39,020 nt of DNA, from positions 1 through 39,020 of the forward strand of contig CACXFT010000108.1 of assembly GCA_902767045.1 (NCBI GenBank), read 5' to 3'. The notes under the pieces are model-generated. The model ran no database searches. It was given only the letters and a program-made list of their open reading frames with translations, and was not told the DNA's origin. The DNA is from an uncultured Prevotellaceae bacterium (lineage in GTDB: Bacteria > Bacteroidota > Bacteroidia > Bacteroidales > Bacteroidaceae). Position 1 is the stretch's first letter; each line of letters starts with the position of its first letter. Position numbers and translations under genes: made by a program. Below, piece by piece: positions 1 to 9,824 of this stretch.

Positions 1-1
1 A

Positions 2-160
2 GACTATTATATCACCAGCCAGCATCTTCCAATGTGGATAGAGTTCATCCTCATTGTCGCAGTCTGTGTCTTGTCGGTTGCCGCCAGCAGCTGGTTTCTC
101 GGTCTTACTCATGAAATGTGCTTGAAGGTGTTGGAAATGGTAAGAGCGAAGATACGGTAA
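2..160 (+). CDS. C-terminal end of a probable polysaccharide flippase (Wzx), cut by the window edge
   Basis: The frame is open from the left edge to a TAA at 158-160 and gives 52 residues. It contains one hydrophobic helix (around WIEFILIVAVCVLSV), then SSWFLGL and a short basic tail ending in RAKIR. A last membrane helix followed by a short basic cytoplasmic tail is how Bacteroidetes Wzx-type flippases end, and a flippase is the usual neighbour of a pyruvyl transferase in a polysaccharide locus. Only the tail is visible, so another polytopic membrane protein such as an acyltransferase or polymerase is possible. The match to the decayed copy at 266-478 supports a repeated membrane-protein tail here. 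Confidence 0.5.
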   Translation, partial: DYYITSQHLPMWIEFILIVAVCVLSVAASSWFLGLTHEMCLKVLEMVRAKIR

Positions 161-265
161 ACGCAAATATTCTCTAAATCAGAGGCTGAGGCTTCATCTT
201 TTACGGCAATCCAACTAAAATCCACATCCGTTAGGACAACATTCGGAAAGAAGTTGCATCTTTGA

Positions 266-478
266 ACTCGACTTAGTGTAACAAACTTGTTTGAAAGTAA
301 CAATTTATCACTCATGGCCTATTGCTTACTAAAAGACAATAATAGTACCATTCTGTCTTTCTGTACGATCACCATAGTAAGTGTGCTTTCTGTAATTTGT
401 GCCAGTTGGTATATTGGAATGAACAAGGCTATGAGGCAGAATTTAGTTATGGCTATACAGAAAAAATTAAACCATTAG
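266..478 (+). pseudogene. Decayed second copy of the same membrane-protein C-terminus
   Basis: The frame is open from just after a TGA at 263-265 to a TAG at 476-478. No good start exists: TTG at 287, ATG at 314. The last 35 or so residues line up with the end of the protein at 2-160: VLSV, then ASW, then an aromatic residue, I/L, G, L/M, with a basic tail (AIQKKLNH against MVRAKIR). The upstream part does not resemble a transporter. I infer a fossil of another flippase allele left by recombination at the locus. It could instead be a small real membrane peptide of about 55 residues. Nothing else is seen between 161 and 491. Confidence 0.45.
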
Positions 479-491
479 GAATATTGATTCT

Positions 492-1616
492 ATGAGAATC
501 GGAATACTCACACTTCCGTTGCATACCAACTATGGTGGCATTCTTCAGGCATACGCTCTGTGTAAAGTGTTAGGTGCTTCAAATCATGATGTCGAACTTC
601 TTTATTTGGTGTATCCTTTCAAACCAACACTATGGAAATTGGTAAAAAGGGGGATACAATATCTGGAAGGCAGAAATGTTGATTGGTTTTACGAATATAA
701 TTACCCAAAGAAAATGGCTCCTTCCACTTTGTATACAAGTATGTTCGTATCAAAACACATACCGCATACAAAACCAATAAGGAGTAAATCAGAACTACGC
801 AAAACAGCATCTGAATACGATGTGATTATTGTCGGATCAGACCAAGTGTGGAGACCTCTCTACGCACAGTATATAGATATATTTTTCTGTTCATTCCTAC
901 CAAAGGGTTCTCGCATTAAGCGGATTGCCTATGCAGTATCTTTTGGAACAGATATTCCTGAATATACACCATATTATAGGAAATTGTGTGGGAAGTTGAT
1001 AAAAGAATTTCAAGCTGTATCTGTTAGGGAGTCTTCTGGAATTGAACTTATAAAGCAATATGATTGGAATTGCCATCCTATACAAGTGTTAGATCCAACG
1101 CTATTGTTGAGAAAGGAGGACTATATAAAGTTGACACCTTTCGCTAACATTGCAGGAGTAGATTCCTCCGCATGTTTATTCTATTATATGTTGGATATGG
1201 ATGACGAGAAACAGAGTCTGATTAGAGAAATAGAATTAAATACAGGTATGAGTTCTTTCACGGTTTTTGAAAAAGAGTATTCGTATTATGACAGTGAAAT
1301 ACTTCCACAAAAGCCTGTCGAAGATTGGCTCGGAGCATTTATAAAGGCAAAGATGATAGTAACAGATTCCTTTCATGGATGCGTTTTCTCTATAATTTTC
1401 AACAAGCCCTTCGTGGTAATTACAAATGCGACAAGAGGTAGGGCACGTTTTCAGAGCCTTCTCAATTTGTTCGGACTTGAAGAAAGACTTTTGCTGAAAT
1501 ATGAAAAAGGGCAAACCATACAAATCGTGAATAAACCGATAAACTGGGAAATTGTTAATAAGAAAAGAGCAGAATTGATTACCAAATCCTTGTCATTCCT
1601 GTATTCAAATTTATGA
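492..1616 (+). CDS. Polysaccharide pyruvyl transferase family protein
   Basis: This 374-residue protein begins MRIGILTLPLHTNYGGILQA, the typical start of the polysaccharide pyruvyl transferase family (CsaB/WcaK-like). GSDQVWRP at residues 115-122 and TDSFHGCVFS near residues 290-300 are two further family signatures, the second being the donor-binding region of the GT-B-like fold. Family members move pyruvate from phosphoenolpyruvate to a sugar as a ketal, giving the polymer a negative charge. It acts in the cytoplasm on lipid-linked repeat units. The stop overlaps the next start by 4 bases (ATGA), so it is co-translated with the downstream glycosyltransferase. The sugar acceptor cannot be told from sequence. 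Confidence 0.9.
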   Translation: MRIGILTLPLHTNYGGILQAYALCKVLGASNHDVELLYLVYPFKPTLWKLVKRGIQYLEGRNVDWFYEYNYPKKMAPSTLYTSMFVSKHIPHTKPIRSKSELRKTASEYDVIIVGSDQVWRPLYAQYIDIFFCSFLPKGSRIKRIAYAVSFGTDIPEYTPYYRKLCGKLIKEFQAVSVRESSGIELIKQYDWNCHPIQVLDPTLLLRKEDYIKLTPFANIAGVDSSACLFYYMLDMDDEKQSLIREIELNTGMSSFTVFEKEYSYYDSEILPQKPVEDWLGAFIKAKMIVTDSFHGCVFSIIFNKPFVVITNATRGRARFQSLLNLFGLEERLLLKYEKGQTIQIVNKPINWEIVNKKRAELITKSLSFLYSNL

Positions 1617-2587
1617 AACCTTTTATATCAATAATCGTTCCTGTCTACAATGTAGAGAAGGAACTGTCCCGATGTATTGATTCCATTCTTCAACAAACCA
1701 TTGAAGATTGGGAACTTATTTTGATAGATGACGGGAGCAGTGATCAATCACCCCAAATCTGTAATCAATACCAATCAAAAGACAATCGCATCAAGGTCTT
1801 TCATAAGAAAAATGAAGGTGTGAGTGCTGCTAGAAACAACGGTATTGACCTGTCAAACGGCACATGGCTTACATTTGTTGATAGTGACGACTATATAACA
1901 CCTGCATTTTTAGAAACTTTTGTTGATTCTTACAATAGTCAGCATTTTGATTTGTTTATGGGGGATGTACAGCAAATAGGTCTTGACGGAACTTCATTTG
2001 TTGAATATGGCTTGGTTGATACAACTTGTGATTTAAAAGATGCTGTTCTTAAACATAAAATTCTGAGAAGTGGTGATTTACATGGAAAGCTATTTAAGCG
2101 TGATATTATTAGTACAGATTTGCGCTTTAATACAAAGGTGAAATATTCTGAAGACAGAATTTTCTTCGATTTATATTTGGCGAAGTCGAAACATATATGC
2201 TTTCGTCATGATGTTTGTTATTGTTATTATAGAAACCCAGAAGGTTTGTCCTACAAGTTAAATTCATTTGCTTCAGAGCATGAGGGATATTTGCAGTTGA
2301 AGAAAGGTTTAAAGAGCATTGGAGAAAATATTGAAACGGATTACCGGTCATTGATACATTACAATCCTGTTATACGTACTTTAAAGGCTGCAGTCAATGA
2401 TTTAGATTATACTGAATTTAAGTCGTTCTGTGAAATACAGGACAAAGATGACCTGTTCGTGTTTTCTCGTTTCTTTTCTTTAATGAGGTTTGGTTCTTTT
2501 GTCGAAAGAGCATATCGAAACGGGCATTATAGAATCTTGTTTTGTTTTCTATTAATCTATTTTAAATTGAAAAATTGTAAATTATGA
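1613..2587 (+). CDS. Family 2 glycosyltransferase
   Basis: The protein has 324 residues. The N-terminal GT-A domain shows SIIVPVYNVEKEL, the nucleotide-binding DDGSSD at 39-44, and the metal-binding FVDSDDY around 88-94. NEGVSAARNNGID lies between them, as in family GT2. It should transfer one sugar from a nucleotide donor to the growing undecaprenyl-linked repeat unit on the inner face of the cytoplasmic membrane. The C-terminus is basic and hydrophobic (FCFLLIYFKLKNCKL) and may touch the membrane. It overlaps both neighbours by 4 bases, so it sits in one transcription unit with them. Donor and linkage cannot be predicted. Confidence 0.92.
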   Translation: MKPFISIIVPVYNVEKELSRCIDSILQQTIEDWELILIDDGSSDQSPQICNQYQSKDNRIKVFHKKNEGVSAARNNGIDLSNGTWLTFVDSDDYITPAFLETFVDSYNSQHFDLFMGDVQQIGLDGTSFVEYGLVDTTCDLKDAVLKHKILRSGDLHGKLFKRDIISTDLRFNTKVKYSEDRIFFDLYLAKSKHICFRHDVCYCYYRNPEGLSYKLNSFASEHEGYLQLKKGLKSIGENIETDYRSLIHYNPVIRTLKAAVNDLDYTEFKSFCEIQDKDDLFVFSRFFSLMRFGSFVERAYRNGHYRILFCFLLIYFKLKNCKL

Positions 2588-3489
2588 TATCACAAAATGA
2601 CTTCATAGAATCTCTGAAAGGGAAAAATAGACTAAAAGAAAAATACTATGTTAAATCTCTAAGGAAAATATGTGATATAATTCCGATTTCTTTCCCTTAT
2701 GAAAAGAAACAGATAAAAGAATTTGTATTTCTGTCAATTTGCCGAAAAGAGGACTTTGACATGTTCAAGTTTTCTCTTTACACGTTTTACAAACATTCAT
2801 CTTATTTGCCAAGTAAAGTAATTCTTGTTTCAGATGGTTCTTGGGAGCCTGATGAAGCAAAAGATTATTTCCCAAAGAGTCGTTTGCCATTAGAACCTGT
2901 GAAATGGGATGAGTGTAGTTCTTATTACAATACGAAGTGTCCATCGTTGACATCATGGGCAGAGAAACATATTTGGGGAAAGAAAATGGCTGCAATACTA
3001 TATTTTTCCGAAAAATATAAAGTTCTTTTCTCCGACCCTGATGTTTTATGGTTTAACACACCTTTAAATGAAGAGGAAATCAATAATTCTAAATTCAAGG
3101 TTACCATTGATAACTCTCATAATTATGATGATGATTGCATAAAAGAATTAGGGTATGACTATCTGTATAAGACGAGTGAACCAATTAATTGTGGCGTGGT
3201 TTTTATTCATGGAGGTTTGGGGCTGCTATCAGATGAGGCTCTAAAATGTATTGAGTATGAAGGGACTCATGCTGGTCCTTTTGCTGAACAAACCGTTTTC
3301 GCATTAATGGACAGACAGTATGATAATCGTTGGTCTATGCAACAGATTACATCTGAAATAAGTGATATCCCCAACATTCTTTCATTCCGTCCAATCATTC
3401 ATTATAAAAACATGGTCGCTCGTCACTATTTATGGAGACTGAAATGGATATATTGGAGGACTGTATTTAAAGAAATAGTTTTCAGATGA
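2584..3489 (+). CDS. Putative GT-A-fold glycosyltransferase of unknown specificity
   Basis: The 301-residue protein matches no family that I can name with certainty. Residues 40-80 give a beta strand, LSICRKEDFDMFKFSLYTFYKH and then VILVSDGSW, the pattern of a nucleotide-sugar-binding GT-A domain that recruits a donor. LFSDPDVLWFN places a DPD (D151, D153) where the metal-binding DxD is expected. CGVVFIHGG and AEQTVFALM further on resemble proteins of the DxD sugar-transferase type. It has no signal peptide or membrane helix. It overlaps both flanking transferases by 4 bases, which supports a role in building the same repeat unit. The glycosyltransferase call is inference from DxD, fold pattern and context. 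Confidence 0.7.
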   Translation: MISQNDFIESLKGKNRLKEKYYVKSLRKICDIIPISFPYEKKQIKEFVFLSICRKEDFDMFKFSLYTFYKHSSYLPSKVILVSDGSWEPDEAKDYFPKSRLPLEPVKWDECSSYYNTKCPSLTSWAEKHIWGKKMAAILYFSEKYKVLFSDPDVLWFNTPLNEEEINNSKFKVTIDNSHNYDDDCIKELGYDYLYKTSEPINCGVVFIHGGLGLLSDEALKCIEYEGTHAGPFAEQTVFALMDRQYDNRWSMQQITSEISDIPNILSFRPIIHYKNMVARHYLWRLKWIYWRTVFKEIVFR

Positions 3490-4718
3490 GAATATTATTT
3501 TGCTCGCCTTTGAAATTATTAAATACGAAAGGAAATGTATATAATGGAGGTGGTTGGATATCATCCCTTATCGGGATGATATGTATGAATTCTGATTATA
3601 AAATCGGTGTTCTGTCTATTGATGACAAACATAGTATTGATACGATTATAAATGATATCCATTATTATACAATCATACGAAAACCAAGAAAAATAGTTGA
3701 ACAACTAAAACTTTTTCTTGGTGCTGATAGCGTTCGTGCAGAAAGAAGTAGCTGGACCTACTATAAGCATGAATTCATAAGAATAATAACAGACTTCAAA
3801 CCAGACGTAATTTATGTTTTTGGCTCAGAAACTGAATTGGGGTTGATATCACTTGTTACCAAAATACCAATTATTCTCCACATCCAAGGTATATTAAATC
3901 CCTATTTAAATGCATATATGCCTCCAGGTTTTTCTTGGCATGATAATAGATGTGGTCTATTAAGTTTCTATAAAAACCGTATGGGTAGAATAGATTGGAA
4001 TCGTCGGTGTTATAGAGAACGAATTATCATTGAGAATATTAATAATTATTTTGGGAGGACAACGTGGGATAAACGACTTGTTAGGTTGATGAATCCAACT
4101 TGTCATTATTATGAATGTTGGGAAATCCTGAGGAATGAATTTTATATAAGTGGATGTAGAACGATTCCAGAACGTCCAGTAATAGTATCTGTGATTTCTT
4201 CACCCCACTATAAAGGTTTCGATGTGATATTGAAGACTGCAAAGTTATTAAAAGAATTTGTTTTTAAAGATTTCGTTTGGTCTGTATATGGAAATGTTCA
4301 GCCTGCAAGTGCTGAACAACATACGGGTATTCTTCATGATAAGGTAAATGTGTGTTTAAGAGGAGTCGCAACCGCAGGAAATATGGTGAAAGAACTACTC
4401 AACTCGAGTGTCTATGTTCATCCCTCTTATATAGATAATTCGCCAAATAGCCTTTGCGAAGCTCAAATATTAGGTTGTGCTGTCGTTGCAACCAACGTAG
4501 GTGGTGTTTCTTCCTTAATAGAAGAAGGGAAAACAGGTTTCCTTGTTCCTGCAAATGATCCATATCAGCTTGCTTTTTTAATAAAAGAACTGTGTACTGA
4601 TTTTAATCTTAATCAGACGATTGGTTCAGAAGCTAAAAGAGTTGCAACGAAGAGGCATAACGGACAAAAGATCTCAAATAGTATTATAGAGGCACTTAAT
4701 AATATAATTACTATATGA
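3486..4718 (+). CDS. Family 4-like (GT-B) glycosyltransferase
   Basis: The 410-residue protein has the two-domain GT-B layout. The N-terminal half starts [23 protein letters not shown], the glycine-rich acceptor-side loop. The C-terminal half has [22 protein letters not shown], then [29 protein letters not shown] and [14 protein letters not shown], which are the donor-binding signatures of glycosyltransferase group 1 (Pfam Glycos_transf_1). It should add a sugar with retention of configuration to the lipid-linked oligosaccharide. Overlaps of 4 bases on both sides tie it to the operon. Substrate is unknown. Confidence 0.92.
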   Translation: MRILFCSPLKLLNTKGNVYNGGGWISSLIGMICMNSDYKIGVLSIDDKHSIDTIINDIHYYTIIRKPRKIVEQLKLFLGADSVRAERSSWTYYKHEFIRIITDFKPDVIYVFGSETELGLISLVTKIPIILHIQGILNPYLNAYMPPGFSWHDNRCGLLSFYKNRMGRIDWNRRCYRERIIIENINNYFGRTTWDKRLVRLMNPTCHYYECWEILRNEFYISGCRTIPERPVIVSVISSPHYKGFDVILKTAKLLKEFVFKDFVWSVYGNVQPASAEQHTGILHDKVNVCLRGVATAGNMVKELLNSSVYVHPSYIDNSPNSLCEAQILGCAVVATNVGGVSSLIEEGKTGFLVPANDPYQLAFLIKELCTDFNLNQTIGSEAKRVATKRHNGQKISNSIIEALNNIITI

Positions 4719-5329
4719 TTAGACAGTTTCTTCGTGTATATAGATGGATGTACTGGAGAACATGGGCAAAAGCCTTAAACTTCTGCCTATACATAAAACT
4801 GAAAGTAAATAAGATTGCATATGGAAAAGATGTAACAACTATTCATGGCATACCAAGTATCGTTATAGATGATAATAGCCATATTACGATTGGAAACGGA
4901 GTTACATTTAATAATTATGGGCTAACCTCATGGAATAATAATTGCTCGCTGGTCTCACGCTTAGGAGGGCATCTTATAATCGGTGATGGAACAGGGATTA
5001 ATGGCAGCCAAATTGTATGTGAATGTTCGATAATCATTGGACAGCATGTTATGATTGGAGGAGGATGTAGGATCTTTGATACAAATTTCCATCCGATATG
5101 CTGGCAAGACCGACGTGATTCCAGTAAAAGGAATATAGGGAAAAGAGCCCCGGTGATCATTGAAGATGATGTGTTCATTGGTACAAATTGTATAATACAA
5201 AAAGGGGTGAGAATAGGAAAAGGAGCTGTCATCGCGGCGGGATCTGTGGTTGTAAAAGATGTTCCCCAAAGTTGTGTTGTAGGTGGTAATCCTTGTAAAG
5301 TGATAAAGTACATTGAAAAGATAAAATGA
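4715..5329 (+). CDS. Left-handed beta-helix O-acetyltransferase (WbbJ/maltose acetyltransferase-like)
   Basis: The 204-residue protein carries hexapeptide repeats from about residue 50 to the end, for example [62 protein letters not shown] and [20 protein letters not shown] contains the histidine that serves as catalytic base in acetyl-CoA-dependent sugar acetyltransferases of this type. It probably O-acetylates a sugar of the repeat unit in the cytoplasm. The N-terminus starts with a basic amphipathic stretch ([20 protein letters not shown]), also seen in acetyltransferases of other polysaccharide clusters. It overlaps both neighbours by 4 bases. Confidence 0.88.
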   Translation: MIRQFLRVYRWMYWRTWAKALNFCLYIKLKVNKIAYGKDVTTIHGIPSIVIDDNSHITIGNGVTFNNYGLTSWNNNCSLVSRLGGHLIIGDGTGINGSQIVCECSIIIGQHVMIGGGCRIFDTNFHPICWQDRRDSSKRNIGKRAPVIIEDDVFIGTNCIIQKGVRIGKGAVIAAGSVVVKDVPQSCVVGGNPCKVIKYIEKIK

Positions 5330-6582
5330 CTAATTCCGTTTCGAATAGAATAAAAAGAGGAACACCGTTCTACTTTTATACTTTCTTGATGTTAATGTGG
5401 AGTAGTAGAACTAGTGGATATTGGGATTTATACTCTGCTACTGGTATAATGACGATAGTTTATTTGTTTGTTAATTATTTCTTTTATCAAAAGTATTGCC
5501 AGAAATCAGATCATAAGCAATTATATCAGTTCATTTCACTAATCTTGATATGGTACTTTATTAGTTGTATTAAATATGGAACGATGCTTCACCTTCCATA
5601 TTCAATAATATATGATGGCATTATTGTATTTATTGCCTATCAGATGATGCAAGAAAGATTCTTCCATTATTTTGATCAAGTATTGGCTGATATAAGTTTG
5701 ATATGTCTTATTGTTTGGCTAGGAGCAGTGCTGTTTCCTACATTTGTGCCAAATCTTGTGCATAAAATCTCTATAACGCCAGTTGGAGGTCTTCCAATGG
5801 ATTGCAATTTTTTTGTGTTTGGACTTTCTGGACAATACGAACTGGGTATTCGACGTAATTTGGGCTTTACATGGGAACCAGGAAGATACTCTTGTTTTCT
5901 ACTACTTGGTCTAATCGTTAATCTGACAATAAATAAATTTAGAATAGGAGGAAACAAAAATTTCTGGATACTGTTTATTAGCTTGTTCTCAACCTTTTCC
6001 ACAACAGGCTATGTATCGTCTGCAATCGTCTTGTTGTATTATGCAATGAACCGCCATGTGGCAACCAAAACATGGGTTTTACTTATCTTTTCAATAATAT
6101 TGCCAACAATAATTGCTTTGCCTTTTATGCGAGAAAAAATGACCACTTATGTTTTAGAATTATCGTTTGATCAAGCAATTAGTGAAGTGTTGTATCGATC
6201 GAAATTTGAATCACAGATTGTTCCACAACGTGGATTTGGGGCCATGATGGATTTTTATAATGCAAAAAATGACCCTCTTTTGGGGTATGCTGTGTTTGAA
6301 AATTCCTATTGCTATACAACATTGATGAAAGGAATTAGAGTAATTAGCTCAAACGGTTTCCTCAATATTTTTGCACAGTTTGGAATCTTTGTGGCTCTTT
6401 ATTTTTATGGTTTACTCATCCTGTCTTCTATTCGTTTTGGTAAAATTTGGAATGTCAAATGTTCGTGGCTTTTTGCTGTTTTATTTTTTATGATAAGTGT
6501 CAGTTACGATTTTTGGGGAGGAATAGCATTATATTTTGTTCTGTTCGCTCTGTATGATAAAAGAAGTCTGGTAAAAACATAA
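5326..6582 (+). CDS. O-antigen/capsule repeat-unit polymerase (Wzy-type) membrane protein
   Basis: This 418-residue protein consists largely of hydrophobic segments, about ten membrane helices by eye, with one larger polar loop at roughly residues 265-340. [17 protein letters not shown] in the middle matches the E-x-G pattern near a periplasmic loop in O-antigen polymerase/ligase-like proteins. Wzy proteins join lipid-linked repeats in the periplasm and vary strongly in sequence, so the call rests on topology, length and position as the only large polytopic protein in the cluster. An O-antigen ligase is the alternative. A 22-base gap separates it from the next gene. Confidence 0.8.
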   Translation: MTNSVSNRIKRGTPFYFYTFLMLMWSSRTSGYWDLYSATGIMTIVYLFVNYFFYQKYCQKSDHKQLYQFISLILIWYFISCIKYGTMLHLPYSIIYDGIIVFIAYQMMQERFFHYFDQVLADISLICLIVWLGAVLFPTFVPNLVHKISITPVGGLPMDCNFFVFGLSGQYELGIRRNLGFTWEPGRYSCFLLLGLIVNLTINKFRIGGNKNFWILFISLFSTFSTTGYVSSAIVLLYYAMNRHVATKTWVLLIFSIILPTIIALPFMREKMTTYVLELSFDQAISEVLYRSKFESQIVPQRGFGAMMDFYNAKNDPLLGYAVFENSYCYTTLMKGIRVISSNGFLNIFAQFGIFVALYFYGLLILSSIRFGKIWNVKCSWLFAVLFFMISVSYDFWGGIALYFVLFALYDKRSLVKT

Positions 6583-6604
6583 AATGTATTAAATCAAATG
6601 AGTA

Positions 6605-7312
6605 ATGAAACAGTATCCTCTTATTAGTGTAGCGCAAGTAACTTATAATTGTGTTAAAAGTATAGAAGAGTCCTTGTTGTCTGTTATAAATCAAACATAT
6701 AATAAACTAGAATATGTCGTTATCGATGGGGGAAGCAGTGACGGGACACTTGAGCTGCTTGAGAAATACAAAGAAAAGATAGATGTCTTAGTCTCTGAGC
6801 CAGACAATGGAATCTACGATGCCATGAACAAGGCTCTGAAATATGCGACGGGAGATTATATTATTTTCCTTGGAGCTGATGACCATTTCATGTCTTGGCG
6901 TACATTGGAGAAGGTGGCACCAAAATTGACGGATCAGGAACACGTGTTTTATGGTCAGATATATTTCGAGTCATATAATTTGTTACATAAAGGTAAGTTC
7001 GACCGTTTTAAACGTGCTAGATTCAACTATTGCCATCAGTCCATCTTTTACCCTAGTTCGGTATATAAAAACTATCAATACGATTGTAAGTTTCGCTTAT
7101 ACGCCGATAATGAATACAATTTCCGCGTTAGCGAAACCCATCCTTTCGTGTGGATAGGCGAGACTGTGTCTTTCTATGCTACTGGTGGTGAGAGTACCAA
7201 AAGAAATGATGAGGAATGGAATAAAATAGAAAAGAAAATAACCATCAAGCACTGTGGGAAAATGGCATGGTGCTACAGATGCTTATGGAAGATGTACAAG
7301 AAGTTAAAATAG
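6605..7312 (+). CDS. Family 2 glycosyltransferase (short, WcaA-like)
   Basis: The protein has 235 residues. PLISVAQVTYNCVKSIEESL, then VVIDGGSSDGTLELL (D41 onward), EPDNGIYDAMNKA and FLGADDHF (D92-D93) form the compact GT2 domain that is common in exopolysaccharide loci. It lacks a long C-terminal domain, so it is essentially just the catalytic module. It should transfer one sugar to the lipid-linked repeat. The start is ATG at 6605, 22 bases after the polymerase stop. The next gene may begin inside its end or 14 bases after it, depending on the start chosen. Confidence 0.92.
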   Translation: MKQYPLISVAQVTYNCVKSIEESLLSVINQTYNKLEYVVIDGGSSDGTLELLEKYKEKIDVLVSEPDNGIYDAMNKALKYATGDYIIFLGADDHFMSWRTLEKVAPKLTDQEHVFYGQIYFESYNLLHKGKFDRFKRARFNYCHQSIFYPSSVYKNYQYDCKFRLYADNEYNFRVSETHPFVWIGETVSFYATGGESTKRNDEEWNKIEKKITIKHCGKMAWCYRCLWKMYKKLK

Positions 7313-7326
7313 ATAATGTTGAAATT

Positions 7327-8268
7327 ATGAACGAAGCAAAAGTGGCTATAGTAATTGTCTGCATGAATAACATGAAAAACCTTGTTACATGTTTAGACAG
7401 TATAGCAAAATATACAAAGATTGAACATGAGGTGTGGGTCAATGCCTATATGTTCTCTGATGAAAATCTGAAGATAGCACAAGAAAAATATCCTTATGTA
7501 CATTGGGTTATAAATAATGAGATAGCTGGATTTGCGGAGAATAACAATATGATTCTCCGCCAGATAAAGACGGAATATGTGCTTGTTCTCAATGATGATA
7601 CTGAATTTAAGGAACCAGTATTGGATAAACTGATGGAAACTATAACTCAGCATGAGGAGATTTCCATTTTATCACCAGTTCTATATCTAGCAGACGGTTC
7701 TGTGCAGTTCTGTGGTAGAAATCCAATTACGATATGGGATTTCATAATGATAGATACATCTTTGGCAGATACGGCAAAACGCCCATCGAAATATATTAAT
7801 CAAAAAGGGTTATTTCAAACGTATAATATTTCAGGTGCTTGTTTTCTGATACGTATGTCCGATTTTCGTGAGCTTGGCTTGTTTGATGAATACTATTTCT
7901 TTAGCCCTGAGGACACTGCTCTTAGTACTCTAGCAAATAAGAAAGGTTATCAATGTTGGGTGGATACAAATGTCGGCGTGACTCACTATTTCGGAAAGAC
8001 AAGAAAAAGTAAAGTGAAACAAGCTGTTTTGCCGGCTCTAAGAGCGGGTTGTATTAAGTTCTATAGCGAAGGCCTTCTATGGAAGTCACTTCTGCTTAAA
8101 ACTATCATTATTATCCAATCTACATTAAAAACTTTTTATTTCTTTGTAAAAGGAGATATTATAGAATATCATGCGCAAAAAAACTGTGTTGCTACTATTT
8201 TTTCAAAAATGACACCTAAAGAAATCTTTGTCTATTATTATAATCAAATTAATCAAAATGAGAAATAA
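7327..8268 (+). CDS. Family 2 glycosyltransferase (rhamnosyltransferase-like)
   Basis: From ATG 7327 the protein has 313 residues beginning MNEAKVAIVIVCMNNMKNL, directly at the first beta strand of a GT2 domain. The frame extends up to 7267, but that would overlap the previous gene by 46 bases and add 20 residues that fit no domain. VLNDDTEF supplies the DxD-type metal site, and GACFLIRMSDFRELGLFDEYYFFSPEDTALS is the acceptor region typical of rhamnosyltransferase-like GT2 enzymes (WbbL group). The C-terminus has a hydrophobic stretch (SLLLKTIIIIQSTLKTFYFFV) that may anchor it to the membrane. Donor unknown. Confidence 0.88.
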   Translation: MNEAKVAIVIVCMNNMKNLVTCLDSIAKYTKIEHEVWVNAYMFSDENLKIAQEKYPYVHWVINNEIAGFAENNNMILRQIKTEYVLVLNDDTEFKEPVLDKLMETITQHEEISILSPVLYLADGSVQFCGRNPITIWDFIMIDTSLADTAKRPSKYINQKGLFQTYNISGACFLIRMSDFRELGLFDEYYFFSPEDTALSTLANKKGYQCWVDTNVGVTHYFGKTRKSKVKQAVLPALRAGCIKFYSEGLLWKSLLLKTIIIIQSTLKTFYFFVKGDIIEYHAQKNCVATIFSKMTPKEIFVYYYNQINQNEK

Positions 8269-8285
8269 ATGTTGAAAATTCTTTA

Positions 8286-8493
8286 ACTCATAAACTTATG
8301 AATGAGTCCACTCCGAAAAGTCCCTACGCTAAAAACGCCTTTCATCCTATCACCTTTATGGATGGTATTGCTATGAATATAGTGGTTTCCATTGATGTTT
8401 TGCCCGATAAAGACACAGGTTCGCGTCAAAATAAAAGCACAATTTGGGGCAATTCTCGATATGAGGGGTTTTCAGAGTGGACTCGTTTATGAG
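8286..8493. repeat. Imperfect terminal inverted repeat around a 208-bp non-coding block
   Basis: The left arm (8286-8320) reads ACTCATAAAC, eight extra bases, then GAGTCCACTCCGAAAAG. The reverse complement of the right arm (about 8468-8493) reads GCTCATAAAC directly followed by GAGTCCACTCTGAAAAC. The arms therefore agree over about 27 bases apart from the 8-base insert. The interior has no credible gene. The whole stretch from 8269 to 8638 is the longest gene-free gap within the cluster. It resembles a MITE or the joined ends of a deleted insertion sequence. I do not recognise the family. Confidence 0.55.
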
Positions 8494-8638
8494 CCAAAGA
8501 AAGAATGTAACCCACTCTTTGAAAGTGAGTGTGACAAGTATATTGTCAAGGACGAGATCCTGTCCAAATAGAACAATCTTATCAAATGCAGCGGATGACA
8601 TGTGTACCAAGTTGTTTTTTAACGATTACAAAATAAAA

Positions 8639-9787
8639 ATGAAAAGAATCCTAGCTTTACTTGATAGTGTCAATTTATATGGAAAAGAATTGTCAAATAT
8701 TGAAGTCTGCAAAACCTTAAAAAGTAATGATTTCGACGTTGTTATGCTTTGCAATTGTGGAGCAAGTAAAGAATTGTATTTAGAATTGTCACTGTTTAAA
8801 AAATATAGAATTCATTTTGCAAGGAATCTTGAAAAAAATAGGTTTTATAAGGTATTCTTGTATTTCTATTATATTATCAAGTCCAACATAGAGATTAATA
8901 ATGTGATTGTTAAAGAAAGACCGAATTATTTCTTAATTCCCACGGAAATAGAAATATTTTTTCTTTATCCTATATTAATTAAGCACAAAAACTTACCTGT
9001 TATTTTTAGAATGGGAGACGCTCCGATTTCATACAGGAAAAAAGGATTAGGTGGCGCAATTTACGGATTACTATGGAAACATTTCTTACTACCTAGAGTT
9101 ACATGTATCGTATCAATATCTAACTTTATTAAAGAAAAATTGAAAGAATCAGGACGCAAAGATAGTAACAAAGATGTTGTGATATATAATTATCCTCCTC
9201 AGAGGACGCTTAATTTAAGCAATCCTATTACTGTTGATGAAGGATGTGTGAAGATCGGATATGCAGGGAGAATAGTTCCAGAAAAAGGAGTTAAAGAACT
9301 CGTAGAGTCTTTTATTAATCTGTGGAATAATGGTTATAAAATCAAATTGTTTATTGCGGGGAACATTGGTGATGACACCTGTTACTATGAAAACATTCTT
9401 AGACTGATAAAAAAAGAAGGAACTATTGAAAATATTGTTTTCTTAGGGAAACTGAGCAACACAGATAGTTTCTATCATATTATGGATATAATTGTATCAC
9501 CTTCAATTTATGAAGAACCATTGGGTAATGTTCTTGTAGAAGCAAAAATTCACCATAAACCTAGTATTATTTTCAATCGTGGTGGTATGCCAGAAATTGT
9601 GGAGCACAAAAATACTGGCTATATCTGCCCGGATGTCTCTGTTGAAAGTCTTGCTGAGGGTATCAAATTCTATCTTGATAATCCTGATCTAATTAAAGTG
9701 CATGGTGAGAATGCTTATAAATCCATTGAAGAATTAGGCCTTACGAAAGAGAGTTATACAGAGAAGTGGTTGAAAGTGTTCTCGTAA
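8639..9787 (+). CDS. Family 4 (GT-B) glycosyltransferase
   Basis: I start it at ATG 8639, giving 382 residues from MKRILALLDSVNLYGKELSN. The frame stays open up to 8477, but those 54 residues lie over the inverted-repeat remnant and have no domain. The C-terminal donor domain is clear: IGYAGRIVPEKGVKELVESF, FIAGNIGDD, IVFLGKLSNTDSFYHIMDI, then PSIYEEPLGNVLVEAKIHHKPSIIFNRGGMPEIV, with EEPLGNVLVEA carrying the paired glutamates of GT4 enzymes. It should add the final or branching sugar of the repeat unit. It is the last glycosyltransferase gene before the defence-like genes, which start 37 bases downstream. Confidence 0.9.
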   Translation: MKRILALLDSVNLYGKELSNIEVCKTLKSNDFDVVMLCNCGASKELYLELSLFKKYRIHFARNLEKNRFYKVFLYFYYIIKSNIEINNVIVKERPNYFLIPTEIEIFFLYPILIKHKNLPVIFRMGDAPISYRKKGLGGAIYGLLWKHFLLPRVTCIVSISNFIKEKLKESGRKDSNKDVVIYNYPPQRTLNLSNPITVDEGCVKIGYAGRIVPEKGVKELVESFINLWNNGYKIKLFIAGNIGDDTCYYENILRLIKKEGTIENIVFLGKLSNTDSFYHIMDIIVSPSIYEEPLGNVLVEAKIHHKPSIIFNRGGMPEIVEHKNTGYICPDVSVESLAEGIKFYLDNPDLIKVHGENAYKSIEELGLTKESYTEKWLKVFS

Positions 9788-9824
9788 AGGAAAGTTGATT
9801 GGCAATTGATTTTAATCTCAAATC

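Noticed and set aside
8298..8610. Small ORFs (64 codons plus strand, 79 codons minus strand) in the gap between glycosyltransferases
   Set aside because: Both lie across the inverted-repeat remnant, have no domain, and the minus-strand one crosses into the upstream part of the next gene.
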